A stretch of DNA of 64,000 bases. Origin: Haemaphysalis longicornis. Lineage: Eukaryota > Arthropoda > Arachnida > Ixodida > Ixodidae. A program made the translations under genes and the position numbers. Positions 55,117 through 64,000 of the stretch are shown in pieces (the first letter of the stretch is position 1; the number at the start of each line of letters is the position of its first letter). The notes under the pieces were generated by a model, which saw only the letters and a program-made list of their open reading frames with translations, was not told where the DNA came from and made no database searches. Location: contig JABSTR010001165.1 in the NCBI GenBank assembly GCA_013339765.2, positions 31,001 through 95,000 on the forward strand. The letters run 5' to 3'.

Positions 55117-56000
55117 CCATGCTTTGAATTTCTGATTTTATCGCCTGCATTACGAATCTATACACCACTGACGTTACTGTGAGTGGTCTGTACGACTCAA
55201 TACTGGCTTTGTCTCCTCTGCCTTTATATATTAAATTCATCCTACTTTCTAACCAGTCCTCTGGTACTTGTTTGGTTTCTATTACCTTATCTATTGCCCT
55301 CATAAACGCTTCCTTACTTTTAGGTCCAAGTAGGTTTATCAGTTGCATTGGTATTCCATCCGGGCCCACTGCTGTCTGAGGGGAAACCTTTTGCTCTGCT
55401 TTTTTTCCAATCAAGGTTGCTCAAACTTATTTCCCTTTCCGCGTCTTTTGTGGCGCTGATGTTATCCGTGCAGGTTTCCCTACCACTATTATCCTAAACT
55501 TCTCACTAATCACTCGATGAATATGCGCCAACGCGTGCTCTCCTTCTAAATGTTCCCCCTCCTCATCAATCAGGAATTTTTGATGGTTATCGTTTTTTGA
55601 GCTTAGTGATTTTACATGGTTCCAAAACTTCTTGGATGCGCTTTTGTCCTTCTTCCGTATTTTCTGCCATCCATTGTTCGCTTTCTTCTGCTTGATCTTC
55701 GCTTGCACCATTTTCTGCACTTCTAGTTTTTTCCCACGGTAGACATCCCCACTTTCCTTTACTACCTCCGGTTCCATACTAGTTCTTTTTGCTTCTCTAT
55801 GTTCTCTCGACGCCTTTCTTCGCTGGTCGATAGCCTCTTTTATTCCTTATTCCACCAGCTTCTCGGCTTTCTCTCCCCTTTCCATCGGTTTCGTTCCTTT
55901 TCTTCATTAATCTTACCCTTTATGAACGCAATTATTCATCGTAATCCCAATTTTTGCCTGGGTATTTATTGATTTCATCTTCCAATCTATCAGCGATGAT
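55103..56000 (-). pseudogene. Linker between EN and RT, frame-broken
   Basis: The frame 55777-55427 gives KKKANNGWQKIRKKDKSASK and KFWNHVKSLSSKNDNHQKFL; the frame 55414-55103 gives QTAVGPDGIPMQLINLLGPK and the pre-palm ESYRPLTVTSVVYR (RT motif 1-2 area). Two frame changes separate EN from RT. In the living element these must have been one frame. Confidence 0.8.
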
Positions 56001-56041
56001 CTTTAACTGCTCATTATTCAAATTATTTCCTCCTATTGTAC

Positions 56042-56752
56042 CTATTTCTGCATTTGTTCCGGGTTGGCGCCTCCAAAGTGCAAGCTAAACCGCTTGTGGT
56101 CGCTTCCTAAGCTGTCTGTTCCATTTTCATCTATCCTCATTTCCCGCAGCCTTCCGTATACTGTCTCGGATACTAAACCGTAGTCTATGCTGGACTGCCT
56201 GTTACCGAACCGGCTTTCCCACGTTATTTGTCCGTCACACTTGCTTTCCGTGTTTACTATTACAAGCCGGTTTTCCTGACATAGATCTATCACTAGAGAA
56301 CCGTTGTGGTCTGTGTATCCATCCAAACCTTCTATATGGGCATTCATATCTCCAACTAAGATTATTTCGCCCGAATCTTTGAACTCGTTTATATCTCTTC
56401 TCAAACAGTTTACCATTTCCTCATTTTCTTCCTTAGCACTACTTCCGGTCCACAGATACACCACTCCTAACCATGTATTTTTCCCCTCTATGGTGCCTCT
56501 AACCCATAGATGCTCTTTACAACTTTCATGCACTCTCTGCCAGTCGGTCCCTTGTTTAATGAGCATGCCAACACCTCCCCCTTTCTTCATTCCTGTGGTC
56601 CTGTTGCCACCTTCCCAGACATAATTGTCTATGATAGGTGGGGCTTCTAGGTCCCGGAGGTGAGTCTCGGCTAAAGCGTACACGTCTATTCCTTCCCGTT
56701 CAAGTTGCTTTTGAATTTCCACCCACTTATCTGGCTTTCTGCCTCCCTGCAT
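56042..56752 (-). pseudogene. AP endonuclease domain of the non-LTR element
   Basis: 236 open codons with the expected landmarks: EGIDVYALAETHLRD (the catalytic Glu region), GGGVGMLIK, IILVGDMNAHIEG (GDxN), SSIDYGLVSE and SLGSDHKRF (SDH). This domain nicks the target strand to prime reverse transcription. All key residues visible to me are intact. The reading frame extends upstream of the first Met for about 45 basic residues (NRPRKRRGKNKC...). It is called a pseudogene only because the frame to RT is broken. Confidence 0.87.
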
Positions 56753-56885
56753 ATTTATGTAGCTGATTAAATATTTATTGCATTTGTTTTTCCCTCTCCG
56801 CTTACGGGGTCTGTTTTGTCGTTTACAGAGTTGTTTGCTCCATTGTTTCCACTTAAATGGCTTCTGTCAACGCTTCATATTGCTC

Positions 56886-56930
56886 CCCCCCCCCCCTCCC
56901 CCCCCCTCCCCCCCCCCCCCCCCCCCCCCA
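56886..56930. repeat. C-run with T interruptions
   Basis: About 45 bases, nearly all C, at the 5' edge of the retrotransposon. Base-calling is unreliable in such tracts. Confidence 0.95.
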
Positions 56931-56934
56931 GCAA

Positions 56935-57870
56935 CAGTGGGTGTATGGCCGAGTAATCTAAAGCAGTGCGTGATTAGGCGTACTGCGTCATATGCGCTCG
57001 TTCTTTTGTCGCCTCCATCCTGCGTGTATAGAAGAGGGAGGCGTTTCGTTAGGCTAACCATAGCCTGCTTCATTTAAGCACGGCCTATCCGCCACAGAAA
57101 ACAATCGAAATGCGATTCCGGCGGGGAATCGGCTCTTCCGGGTGTACCACGCAAGCGACGCGACGTCAGTCGGCCGTGAAGATGCGATCGCGCTCGTGTG
57201 CAGGTCGAACGTGCCTGTACACTTTTACTTTTATCCTGTCTGCCGGATTCAATCCCTCCTGGCGGTCTTCACTCGCGTACCCGGTCTCTCGGCATTACCC
57301 GTTGCGCTCAATTAACTACAGTTAGCACAATGAACCAAATGGGTCCCGTTGTACGCCTGATAATACGACATCTAGCGTTCAGTCGTTTAGGTACAAAGTG
57401 TGAGTATACCTGGAGTTGCTGTCGTGCGACTTGCCACCCCTGCGTTGTGTGCACGTCACCGTCGGGTCACGCATCATGTGTTCACAGTTTTGCACCGTGT
57501 ACAAACCTTTTCAGCTTCTCATTCCTGGGAGCAGCCATTTTACCATTGGGCAGTGTGCTGGAGCCGACTTCATTGGCGCAGTCGACAGGACGTCCCAACT
57601 GCGCATGTGCAGTGCAGTACAGAATATGCGACGATGTTATCAACGTTTAAAAGGGAAAAGAAGTATATACAAACATGTTGAAACTTGCGGGAAATATGCG
57701 TATACGCTGCCCACTGCACAGCATCTCTTCGAATCCTACGATGGTGCTGTATGCCAATAGGAAAAAAAAAATTCACGCTTCTCCACGAAGTAAATTATGA
57801 CGAGTGGGCGAAGCACTGGGGATCGTTCTTACCGTAAATCACCCGTGAGAGTGATCACTGCTGCTGAAAC
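56935..57870. other. No recognised gene
   Basis: Several open frames of 70-150 codons overlap on +, none with a domain I recognise. Confidence 0.4.
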
Positions 57871-57875
57871 GATTT

Positions 57876-57941
57876 CCAATACAATACAATACAATACAAT
57901 ACAATACAATACAATACAATACAATACAATACAATACAATT
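57876..57941. repeat. (AATAC)n microsatellite
   Basis: Thirteen near-perfect five-base units, trailing into ATTTAATCCAACAC variants. Confidence 0.97.
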
Positions 57942-58007
57942 TAATCCAACACAAACCAATCCAATCCAACCCAATGCTCCTCGCGCATGCGCACACGGCT
58001 CTCCAGG

Positions 58008-58112
<105 letters not shown>

Positions 58113-58114
58113 TC

Positions 58115-59055
58115 ACACACCTTTTGTGAACCTTTTATTTTGTTCGTGTTCACCTTTGTGAACCTTTTGTTCCAGAGATGTTTTGATTTACACGGTGCTG
58201 TGCCGTGAGCACGGGCTCCGGACAAGCCTCGGCCTTAAGGTGCCTCGCCCCTAAAAAGACAGGTGCTGACCGCCGTCGGTGTCATATTTCCCCCATGTGT
58301 GTATTAGAGCTAACTCAAACGTGAACCGACGAGTCAGATCTGTCTGGTATCTAATTAAGATGGTTCTTTATTTTATCGCGCTGCTTGCGTGTATTATGAC
58401 GTGCGCTGAATGAACTACGGGCGAATTGGTTAGGAGAGGAGGAGGAGGATGACTCATCACAGGGACGGATACCGAAACTGGCGCTTACGAACTTTGTTTA
58501 CGCCGTACTGAGTTTTAAAGCCACTTTTTACTACTGTCAGAACAGCTTGATTGGGGCATAAATTAAAATATTAGTTTTTCGTTCTTCCTTAAACGTCTGT
58601 GAATATATATGGCAACCTCGACTGATCGGACAACTGCCGTGTGCACAGGCTGTGTGGAGCCCAGGAAGCTTACCAAGCCCCTTCGTCAGCCCGCACATTT
58701 TGTACTTCGCGTTTTTTTTAAATTTATTTTCGGCTTACGTACACTTGCTGCCAACTGCGAGGTTCTGCCCGCACATGTGCGGGTTTCCGCTTCAGGGTCC
58801 TAAAAGCGAAAACAAAAAAATGAGAAAACGCCGACAGAATGAACGACCGAACAGATTACGGTCAAAAAAGAAAAAGAAAAGAAGAACTACGTTCCTGAGG
58901 GAGCGGTATTTGCGACGTCTGATCCGAATCGCACGTATAGCAGCCACAGCTGCGTCTGTACAACGGTCGCTTTCCAGAGCCCACGTGACCGCCAGCATTG
59001 CTTCATATCCCCCTGTTGTTTCTGCGCTGGCGGCACTGGTTCAGAACACACATTA
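58115..59055. other. Upstream flank of the secreted-protein gene
   Basis: A lysine/arginine-rich open frame (about 58800-59056) ends just before the ATG at 59059; it may be chance. A GGA repeat lies near 58440. Confidence 0.35.
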
Positions 59056-59058
59056 GTC

Positions 59059-60125
59059 ATGGCTCGCGTTGAAGGGCTCCTACGACTCTCCGCCGGCCCG
59101 TGGCTTGTCCTGGTCCTTCTAGCCCACGGAACACCACCATGTCGCGGGTCCGCAACGGCCGGCGACTGCTCTGGGCGCTTCGTGGTCGAGGACTCGACAG
59201 TGAGGCTCTACATCCAACAGTACGTCAACTCCAGCGATAGCGTAGTCGAATGCCGCTACGAGTTCGTGGCTCCGAGAAGTCCGGCCTGCTGATCATCGCG
59301 AAGGACATCAGGGGCCGTGAACGACGCCGAAATACCCGGATGTCCCGTGGCCATTACAACAACGCCGAGGCTTCTGGAGAGGCCCGTGGTGTCGCTGTGC
59401 GGCCACTACTCCACGATGGACCATCCCGGTGACCACCCCTCTGGCCCTGGTCGTCTACAAGCCGGAGTTCAATGGTGAGCCGTACACGCTTGACCCTTGA
59501 CCTGCAGGGCTGCCTTGACCGGGGGCAGCAACCTCCGGGCGTGCGGCGACTCAGAGCTCAGCGCGGTGCCCGCTGTGCCGGTCATGTACTCGGTTGGCTT
59601 CAGGGCCGACTCCGGTTCGGGCGACGCGTCCGACTTCTGCGACCTCAACGTCACGGCCCGCGGTGGGACCTTGGGCGCCGAGTGCGTCCTCACGAGCGAC
59701 GGAGTCTGCAGCTACGAAGTCCTTCTGAGCGACGGCAGCGACGCTGAATCCCCGGCATCCGTGGACCTCGCCGCAGTCGGTGGATCGGCCACGTCAGGCT
59801 TCACCCCGTAGACATCACGGGTGTGTTGATAGCGAGCTATCCGGCCGAGTTCGAACCTGTGACGTCACTGGAACCGCCGCCCGCGGTGAGTCCGTCAGAA
59901 AGACTTAACAACTGGCGCCGCTTCCCGACGCACCGATTACCGGACGCGAGGTGCCAATGGGACCTCGCGGAAGACCTCACGAGCACGTCCTGTCGTGGCG
60001 ATCACCAACTCGACTGCGGGCGTTCCGCTGAACGAAACCGGTTCTTCGAACGAGACGAGCAACAGTTGGACAGGATGACGACGGCGACGATGATGGCGAT
60101 GATGGCGGCAGCGTCATTCGAGTAA
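59059..60125 (+). pseudogene. Small secreted CUB-like protein gene, frame-broken
   Basis: ATG at 59059 opens MARVEGLLRLSAGPWLVLVL, a signal-peptide-like start, then Cys-containing mature sequence with DSTVRLYIQQYVNSSDSVVE and CRYEFVAP. The frame then shifts at least four times (near 59262, 59320, 59420 and 59500), while sense-like pieces continue: SGLLIIAKDI, TIPVTTPLALVVYKPEFNGE, LRACGDSELSAVPAVPVMYS and DFCDLNVTARGGTLGAECVL, and from 59823 a related LIASYPAEFEPV. The Cys spacing and beta-strand-like pattern recall a CUB domain, but I am not sure. No introns fit. It is either a decayed gene or retrocopy, or a real gene spoiled by indel errors. Confidence 0.5.
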
Positions 60126-60129
60126 TATA

Positions 60130-60640
60130 ATCGACAACAGCCCGCCGTCCTTCTGGCACAGGACGTCTAAACTGGTTCAGCGACACCTGGACGACCATGA
60201 AGTACACAAGCCTGTTCACTCTCAGAAGTTTTGATAGGTGGTTCTGGAGCTGGTTCTGAGCGTCCGTAAGGGACGAAACGCGGAGCTGCTCCGATGCAGT
60301 GGAGCTCGTTGCTTTGACCGAAAGAGCGGAATAGGCCAGGTGTAGTTCGGTGCATTTCGAGACGGCGCCACTTGGACGACACTGACGCCCCTAGAGCTGT
60401 AGTTACCGTTTGGTGTGTTGCTTTAACTTGAGCTTAACCCTATACCCAACCATTTCTATGCTTGTTTGCCTTGGAGTGACAGAAATTGAAAGCAAAAGAT
60501 ACGGCGGCGCGTGTCATCGGCCTCGATCTACCTTTCTCGTCTTGTATAGCCTCACTAACTCGTTTGGCGCTCAGATCGACCTAAACCTGTTGCATGTACT
60601 GTACACGCTCAGAAAATATTGTGAATAAATATGGGCTTCA
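60130..60640. other. No recognised feature
   Basis: AATAAA at about 60625 could be a poly(A) signal for whatever lies at 59059; otherwise nothing. Confidence 0.35.
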
Positions 60641-60662
60641 GCGTATTTTTTGTGTTTTTTTA

Positions 60663-61397
60663 AAGACGATAGTCTTACTTTGGCTACTTAAACGCAGATA
60701 TTTTTGGTCTGTTCGTCTGTTCGTGACTCGATTCAGCCACCGGGCCAAAGTGAAGCAGAAGCTGCGCAATAGTCTTATACTCACAGCCAAATCTAAACGT
60801 CTAAATCCAATGTCAATGTTTATACTTGTCGACATTGTTGGTCAAGAACAAGGCATTACGCAAATACAAGGCATAAAATCAATACATAAGTAATATTTGC
60901 AGTGTTCCTTTATTTAAAAAGTTATGGATGCTCGGTTTTTGCGATAGCAAATTGAATACTACATGAATTGCAGATAATTGTCTCCTGCTGTTGCTCGCGC
61001 CACTATAGCTTGTAGCGGCATATTAAGACATGAAACGGCGACAGCAACGAAAAGTCCACTAGATGTGTTCCCCGTTCCGCTTGGAACGTTCGAGGAGTAG
61101 AGAAACGTGGTTCTATAAACGCTGGTAGTAGGGGCCTCGATTCACGCGCGTCTCCGCCGTACGGCAGCGCTGGCATCGAGGCACGAGGCGTGGAATAGTG
61201 GAAAGCGGTAAATTTAAATTAGCTTGAGCAAACTTCTAGCGTGTTATCTTGGGAGAACGAGACGGGAAAGGAACAGCATGGGAGGTGAGCGGGAAAGAGA
61301 AGGGAGACATTTACATGGCAGGTAAGCCAGTCGACTATTGTCTTTCGTTCGACATTTGCAATGACAGGGGGCAGATACGCGGCCATTTTTTAACCTC
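60663..61397 (+). mobile_element. Hairpin-capped element, AAGACGATAGTCTT family (copy 1)
   Basis: It begins after a T-run with AAGAC-GATA-GTCTT (60663-60676). Near the 3' end a decayed partner (CGACTATTGTCTT, 61333-61345) is followed by about 45 bases (GACATTTGCAATGACAGG, CAGATACGCGGCC) and a T-run. About 735 bases, non-coding. It is the same design as the other hairpin-capped elements, with a different sequence. Confidence 0.65.
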
Positions 61398-61399
61398 GT

Positions 61400-62645
61400 T
61401 TCCTCATTGCGTTTACCAAGAACTGCAGAGGCGGCTTTCCGGTGCAGCTTGTGCGGCTCGTAACAGGTGGTATACGTAGAAAACACGTGTGTGTAGCCCA
61501 TGGAATCAAGGGCTGCAGATATATGTGCGTGTTTCACAAGACGCTTTGGTTTCAGACGTGGCTCTCAATTGTGAGACCAGCTATACGCCATGTTGAGCAA
61601 AGATAATTGGGGGAGGGGGGGGCAGCGACTCTTTTAGAAGGTTACCCGAACATTTAGGTTATAGTGCACTAACAATTCTCGCAAACGACTGTGGAGTACG
61701 AGAGCATGTGCTTGAAGGTTGTGCAGTCATAGTACTGCTGGAAACTTCGAAAGCGCCAACGTACGTATACGACGGGCACAGCAACGAACGAACGCCGACA
61801 CAAAGCGATGTAGTGAAGATATATTGCTGTAAGCAGTCGCCATCAACTTTATGTTGTTTGTTAGTGCAAACCGTTGCGGCGGGTGTTTGGAGTGACTGAG
61901 CTTGTAGTCACTGCATATATTGTTAACAATTATACAAACGCAAATCAACTCACTCAGCTCATGACCTTTCTTCCGAAATTTCGCACGAATATCTTTATTT
62001 CATTTTAGATTCTTGTTGCTAACGGCGCAACATCTATTCAATCTTCTTGCTGTCGTGTGTGTTCTTAACGACTCTGTTCCATACTCTTTGTCTCTAAATC
62101 TTTTTGTCTTGTTCCTCTTATATCGCAGTCTTTTATATTCCTGTGGTCAGCGACAACACCTTCTGCATTGTTTTGTGTTTGTTGTTACGCCAACCGTCGC
62201 TGATGGTTTCACGTGCCTTGCAAATGCGAACAGAACATGCAACAACCTCAGCGCTTCATCGTTCTACTCGGCAGTTTATCATTCGCGCTCACGGAGGAAC
62301 TAAAAGTTTTTTTTTTTTCCTCCATCGATTTAAAATTTACGTGTGCGCTACATTCTCTTCAGGGGCCGGAGGAAGAATTTCCTTGCGCCGCAGCGTTCTT
62401 CATCGCGTGCCTCTGGCTGACTGACTGGTTGGTTGGTTGGGCAACTTATCATTGGCGCATCCCTTATTGCTCTCCTTTGATTTCACACTTGTACTTCCTT
62501 CACCTAGCCGCGTGACCTCCGACCTTCCTTCTGACTGGTCACGATGCCTGCGACAAACAACGAACCCCCTCCATTGCAATCCCCGGGTAAAGAATCGCTT
62601 CGCGGTCAGAGTTGAGGCATGGTGACGTGCATTCCACTCCAACGC
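61400..62645. other. No recognised gene
   Basis: Spacer between the two repeat copies. A T-run lies at 62310-62319 and TTGG repeats at about 62426-62440. Confidence 0.45.
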
Positions 62646-62651
62646 ATTATT

Positions 62652-63395
62652 AAGACGATAGTCTTTCTGGGGCTACTTAAAACCCAGAAATTTTGGTCTG
62701 TCTGTATGTCTGTATGTCTGTCTGTACGTCTGTCTGTCTGTACTCGATTCAGCCACCCGGCCAAAGTAAAATTGGGTATTGAGCAATAGTCTTATATATT
62801 CACAGCCAAATGTAAACGCCTAAGCCTGGTTTATATGTTCATACTTGTCAACTTTGTTGAACAAGAACAAGACATTAAGCAAATGTAAGACAAGAAATTA
62901 GTACACAGGGGATATTTACAGTGTTCCTTTATTAAAAAATTCATGGGTGCTTGGTTTTTCGATAAAAAATGATATTCTACATCTACTGCAGAAAACCACC
63001 GCCTCCTCGCGGCATATGAAAAATCACGCGGCAAGAGCAACGAAAGGTTCCACTAGCTAGATTCCACGTTCTGCTTGGAACGCACGTGGAGCACGGCGAC
63101 GCGGTTCTATAAACCTTGTAGTCGGGCCGCCTCAATTCACGCGCGTCTCCGCCGTATTGCAGCGCTGGCATCGAGGAACCCGGGCCTGTAGCAGTAGAAC
63201 GCGGTAAATTCAAATCGCCTTGCGCAAACCTTCAGTGTTTTTACCTTGGGATGAGCGCGACGGTACAGGAATAGCATGAGAGGTGAGCGGGAAGCAAAGG
63301 GGGGGCATTTCCTTGGCAAATGTCTGCAAAGACTATAGTCTTTTTACGACATTTGCAACGAAAGGAGCAGATACGCGGCCAGTTTTTTTAACTCG
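62652..63395 (+). mobile_element. Hairpin-capped element, AAGACGATAGTCTT family (copy 2)
   Basis: AAGAC-GATA-GTCTT stands at 62652-62665 and the intact partner AAGACTATAGTCTT at 63329-63342. The 3' part matches copy 1 up to the T-run at about 63386-63392. The GTCTGTCTGTATGTCTG-type microsatellite at 62700-62750 is expanded relative to copy 1. The two copies are about 80% alike by eye. Confidence 0.68.
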
Positions 63396-63399
63396 TCCA

Positions 63400-63896
63400 T
63401 AGTTAAAAAAACTTGAGCCATTCACGGTCCTCGAGTGGCTTCCTCTTCTGTAACTCCACCGTAAGTATGCTTCTAGTAAATTTACTACATGTGCTTTTGT
63501 AGCGAAGTGTAACTACAGGAAAACCTGCTTTAGTGCCACTACGTATACAGTCTGTCTTGTATCCGGAGTGAAAGCTACCCTCTGACTGATGAACAGCATC
63601 AATTTCACTGCTGACTTAGAAGTTCTTCTTTTTTACCCAGGTTAAGTCGCAAATACCAGGAGTGCTGCTGGGAATTTTTTTTTAGCCTAATAAAAGGGGC
63701 CGCTGCACTGGAAAGTAGAGCACATATCTCAAGCTGCTGCAGGTAAAAAAACATAAGGTTGCTCCTTTCAGAAACAAAAAAAACAAACACACAAAACCCA
63801 GCTGGATGGCCGGCTCGTCGGTCGCAGTTTAGCGGCAATGCGAAAGTTAGGAAAAAAACACAAATAAAACTAGAAAAATTCGGAAGTTCCGCTTCT
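63400..63896. other. No recognised feature
   Basis: A- and T-rich sequence without coding. Confidence 0.45.
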
Positions 63897-63900
63897 TTAA

Positions 63901-64000
63901 AGGGGCACTGACACAAAATTTTGAAGGCGAGATAACGTCGGAGATAGATTGGTGGGAACACATATACATCATCTGCAAAATATCAGCGGCGAATACAGCC
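63901..64000 (+). mobile_element. TTAA-flanked element, left end only
   Basis: After TTAA at 63897 the AGGGGCACTGACACAAAATT end begins and follows 21278-21377 almost base for base to the window edge. The rest lies outside. Confidence 0.8.

Larger units (their letters stand above)
53334..56885 (-). mobile_element. Non-LTR retrotransposon, near-complete copy
   Basis: About 3.55 kb, read on -. From 5' to 3' it has a basic N-terminal stretch (about 56880-56755), an AP-type endonuclease (56752-56042), a lysine-rich linker in two frames (about 55950-55427), a junction frame (55414-55103), reverse transcriptase plus C-terminal CCHC (55116-53530), a 3' UTR, and an (ATC)n tail at 53356-53336. The 5' end abuts a long C-run, so it may be truncated. 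Two other copies are in this window. The clade is not certain; EN-RT-CCHC with a short tandem tail fits several groups. Confidence 0.88.

Noticed and set aside
57198..57650. 150-codon plus-strand frame and overlapping frames
   Set aside because: Three overlapping frames, Cys/His/Ser-rich chance-like translation, no domain, no splice or promoter support.

Overview
This is repeat-rich nuclear DNA from an arthropod, most likely a metastriate hard tick (Ixodidae). The evidence is multi-exon genes with GT-AG introns, three copies of a tRNA-derived SINE that I recognise as tick Ruka-like, many non-LTR retrotransposon remnants and abundant TIR elements. No prokaryotic feature is present.

Genes. Two conserved genes lie tail to tail at the left. 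On the + strand are the last two coding exons of PSMD2/Rpn1 of the 26S proteasome (1837-1951 and 2874-2941). On the - strand is a complete nine-exon GALE (UDP-glucose 4-epimerase) gene, 17458 down to 5778. All its splice sites are readable, but one base is missing where exons 5 and 6 join. A frame-broken gene for a small secreted, CUB-like protein lies at 59059-60125. I see no other host gene I would defend.

Repeats, left to right. Three pogo/Tigger deletion derivatives (779-1729, 8370-9040, 34251-35024) have lost the DDE core. Elements flanked by TTAA with two TIR types occur at 6763-7269, 7340-7825, 21278-22453, 38912-40020 and 63901 onward. A non-LTR element occurs three times: nearly complete on - (53334-56885, intact 528-codon RT frame), as a decayed + copy (44797-48090), and as a - copy (38636-42615) that carries four later insertions. 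5'-truncated RTE-like ends lie at 22860, 25888, 37108 and 43935. Foldbacks, hairpins and microsatellites fill much of the rest.

The most interesting signal is a set of elements whose 5' ends are a T-run followed by a short hairpin, often with the d(GCGAAGC)-type core known to be unusually stable. An inverted copy of that hairpin lies near the 3' end, followed by about 35-50 bases and another T-run. One of them (23671-25240) carries a PIF1-type helicase C-terminus, which points to Helitron/Helentron-like, single-strand-based transposition. A second notable case is a 43-base perfect-size palindrome at 16456-16498 that has inserted with a 7-base target duplication, shown directly by an empty site in the opposite arm of a surrounding inverted repeat.
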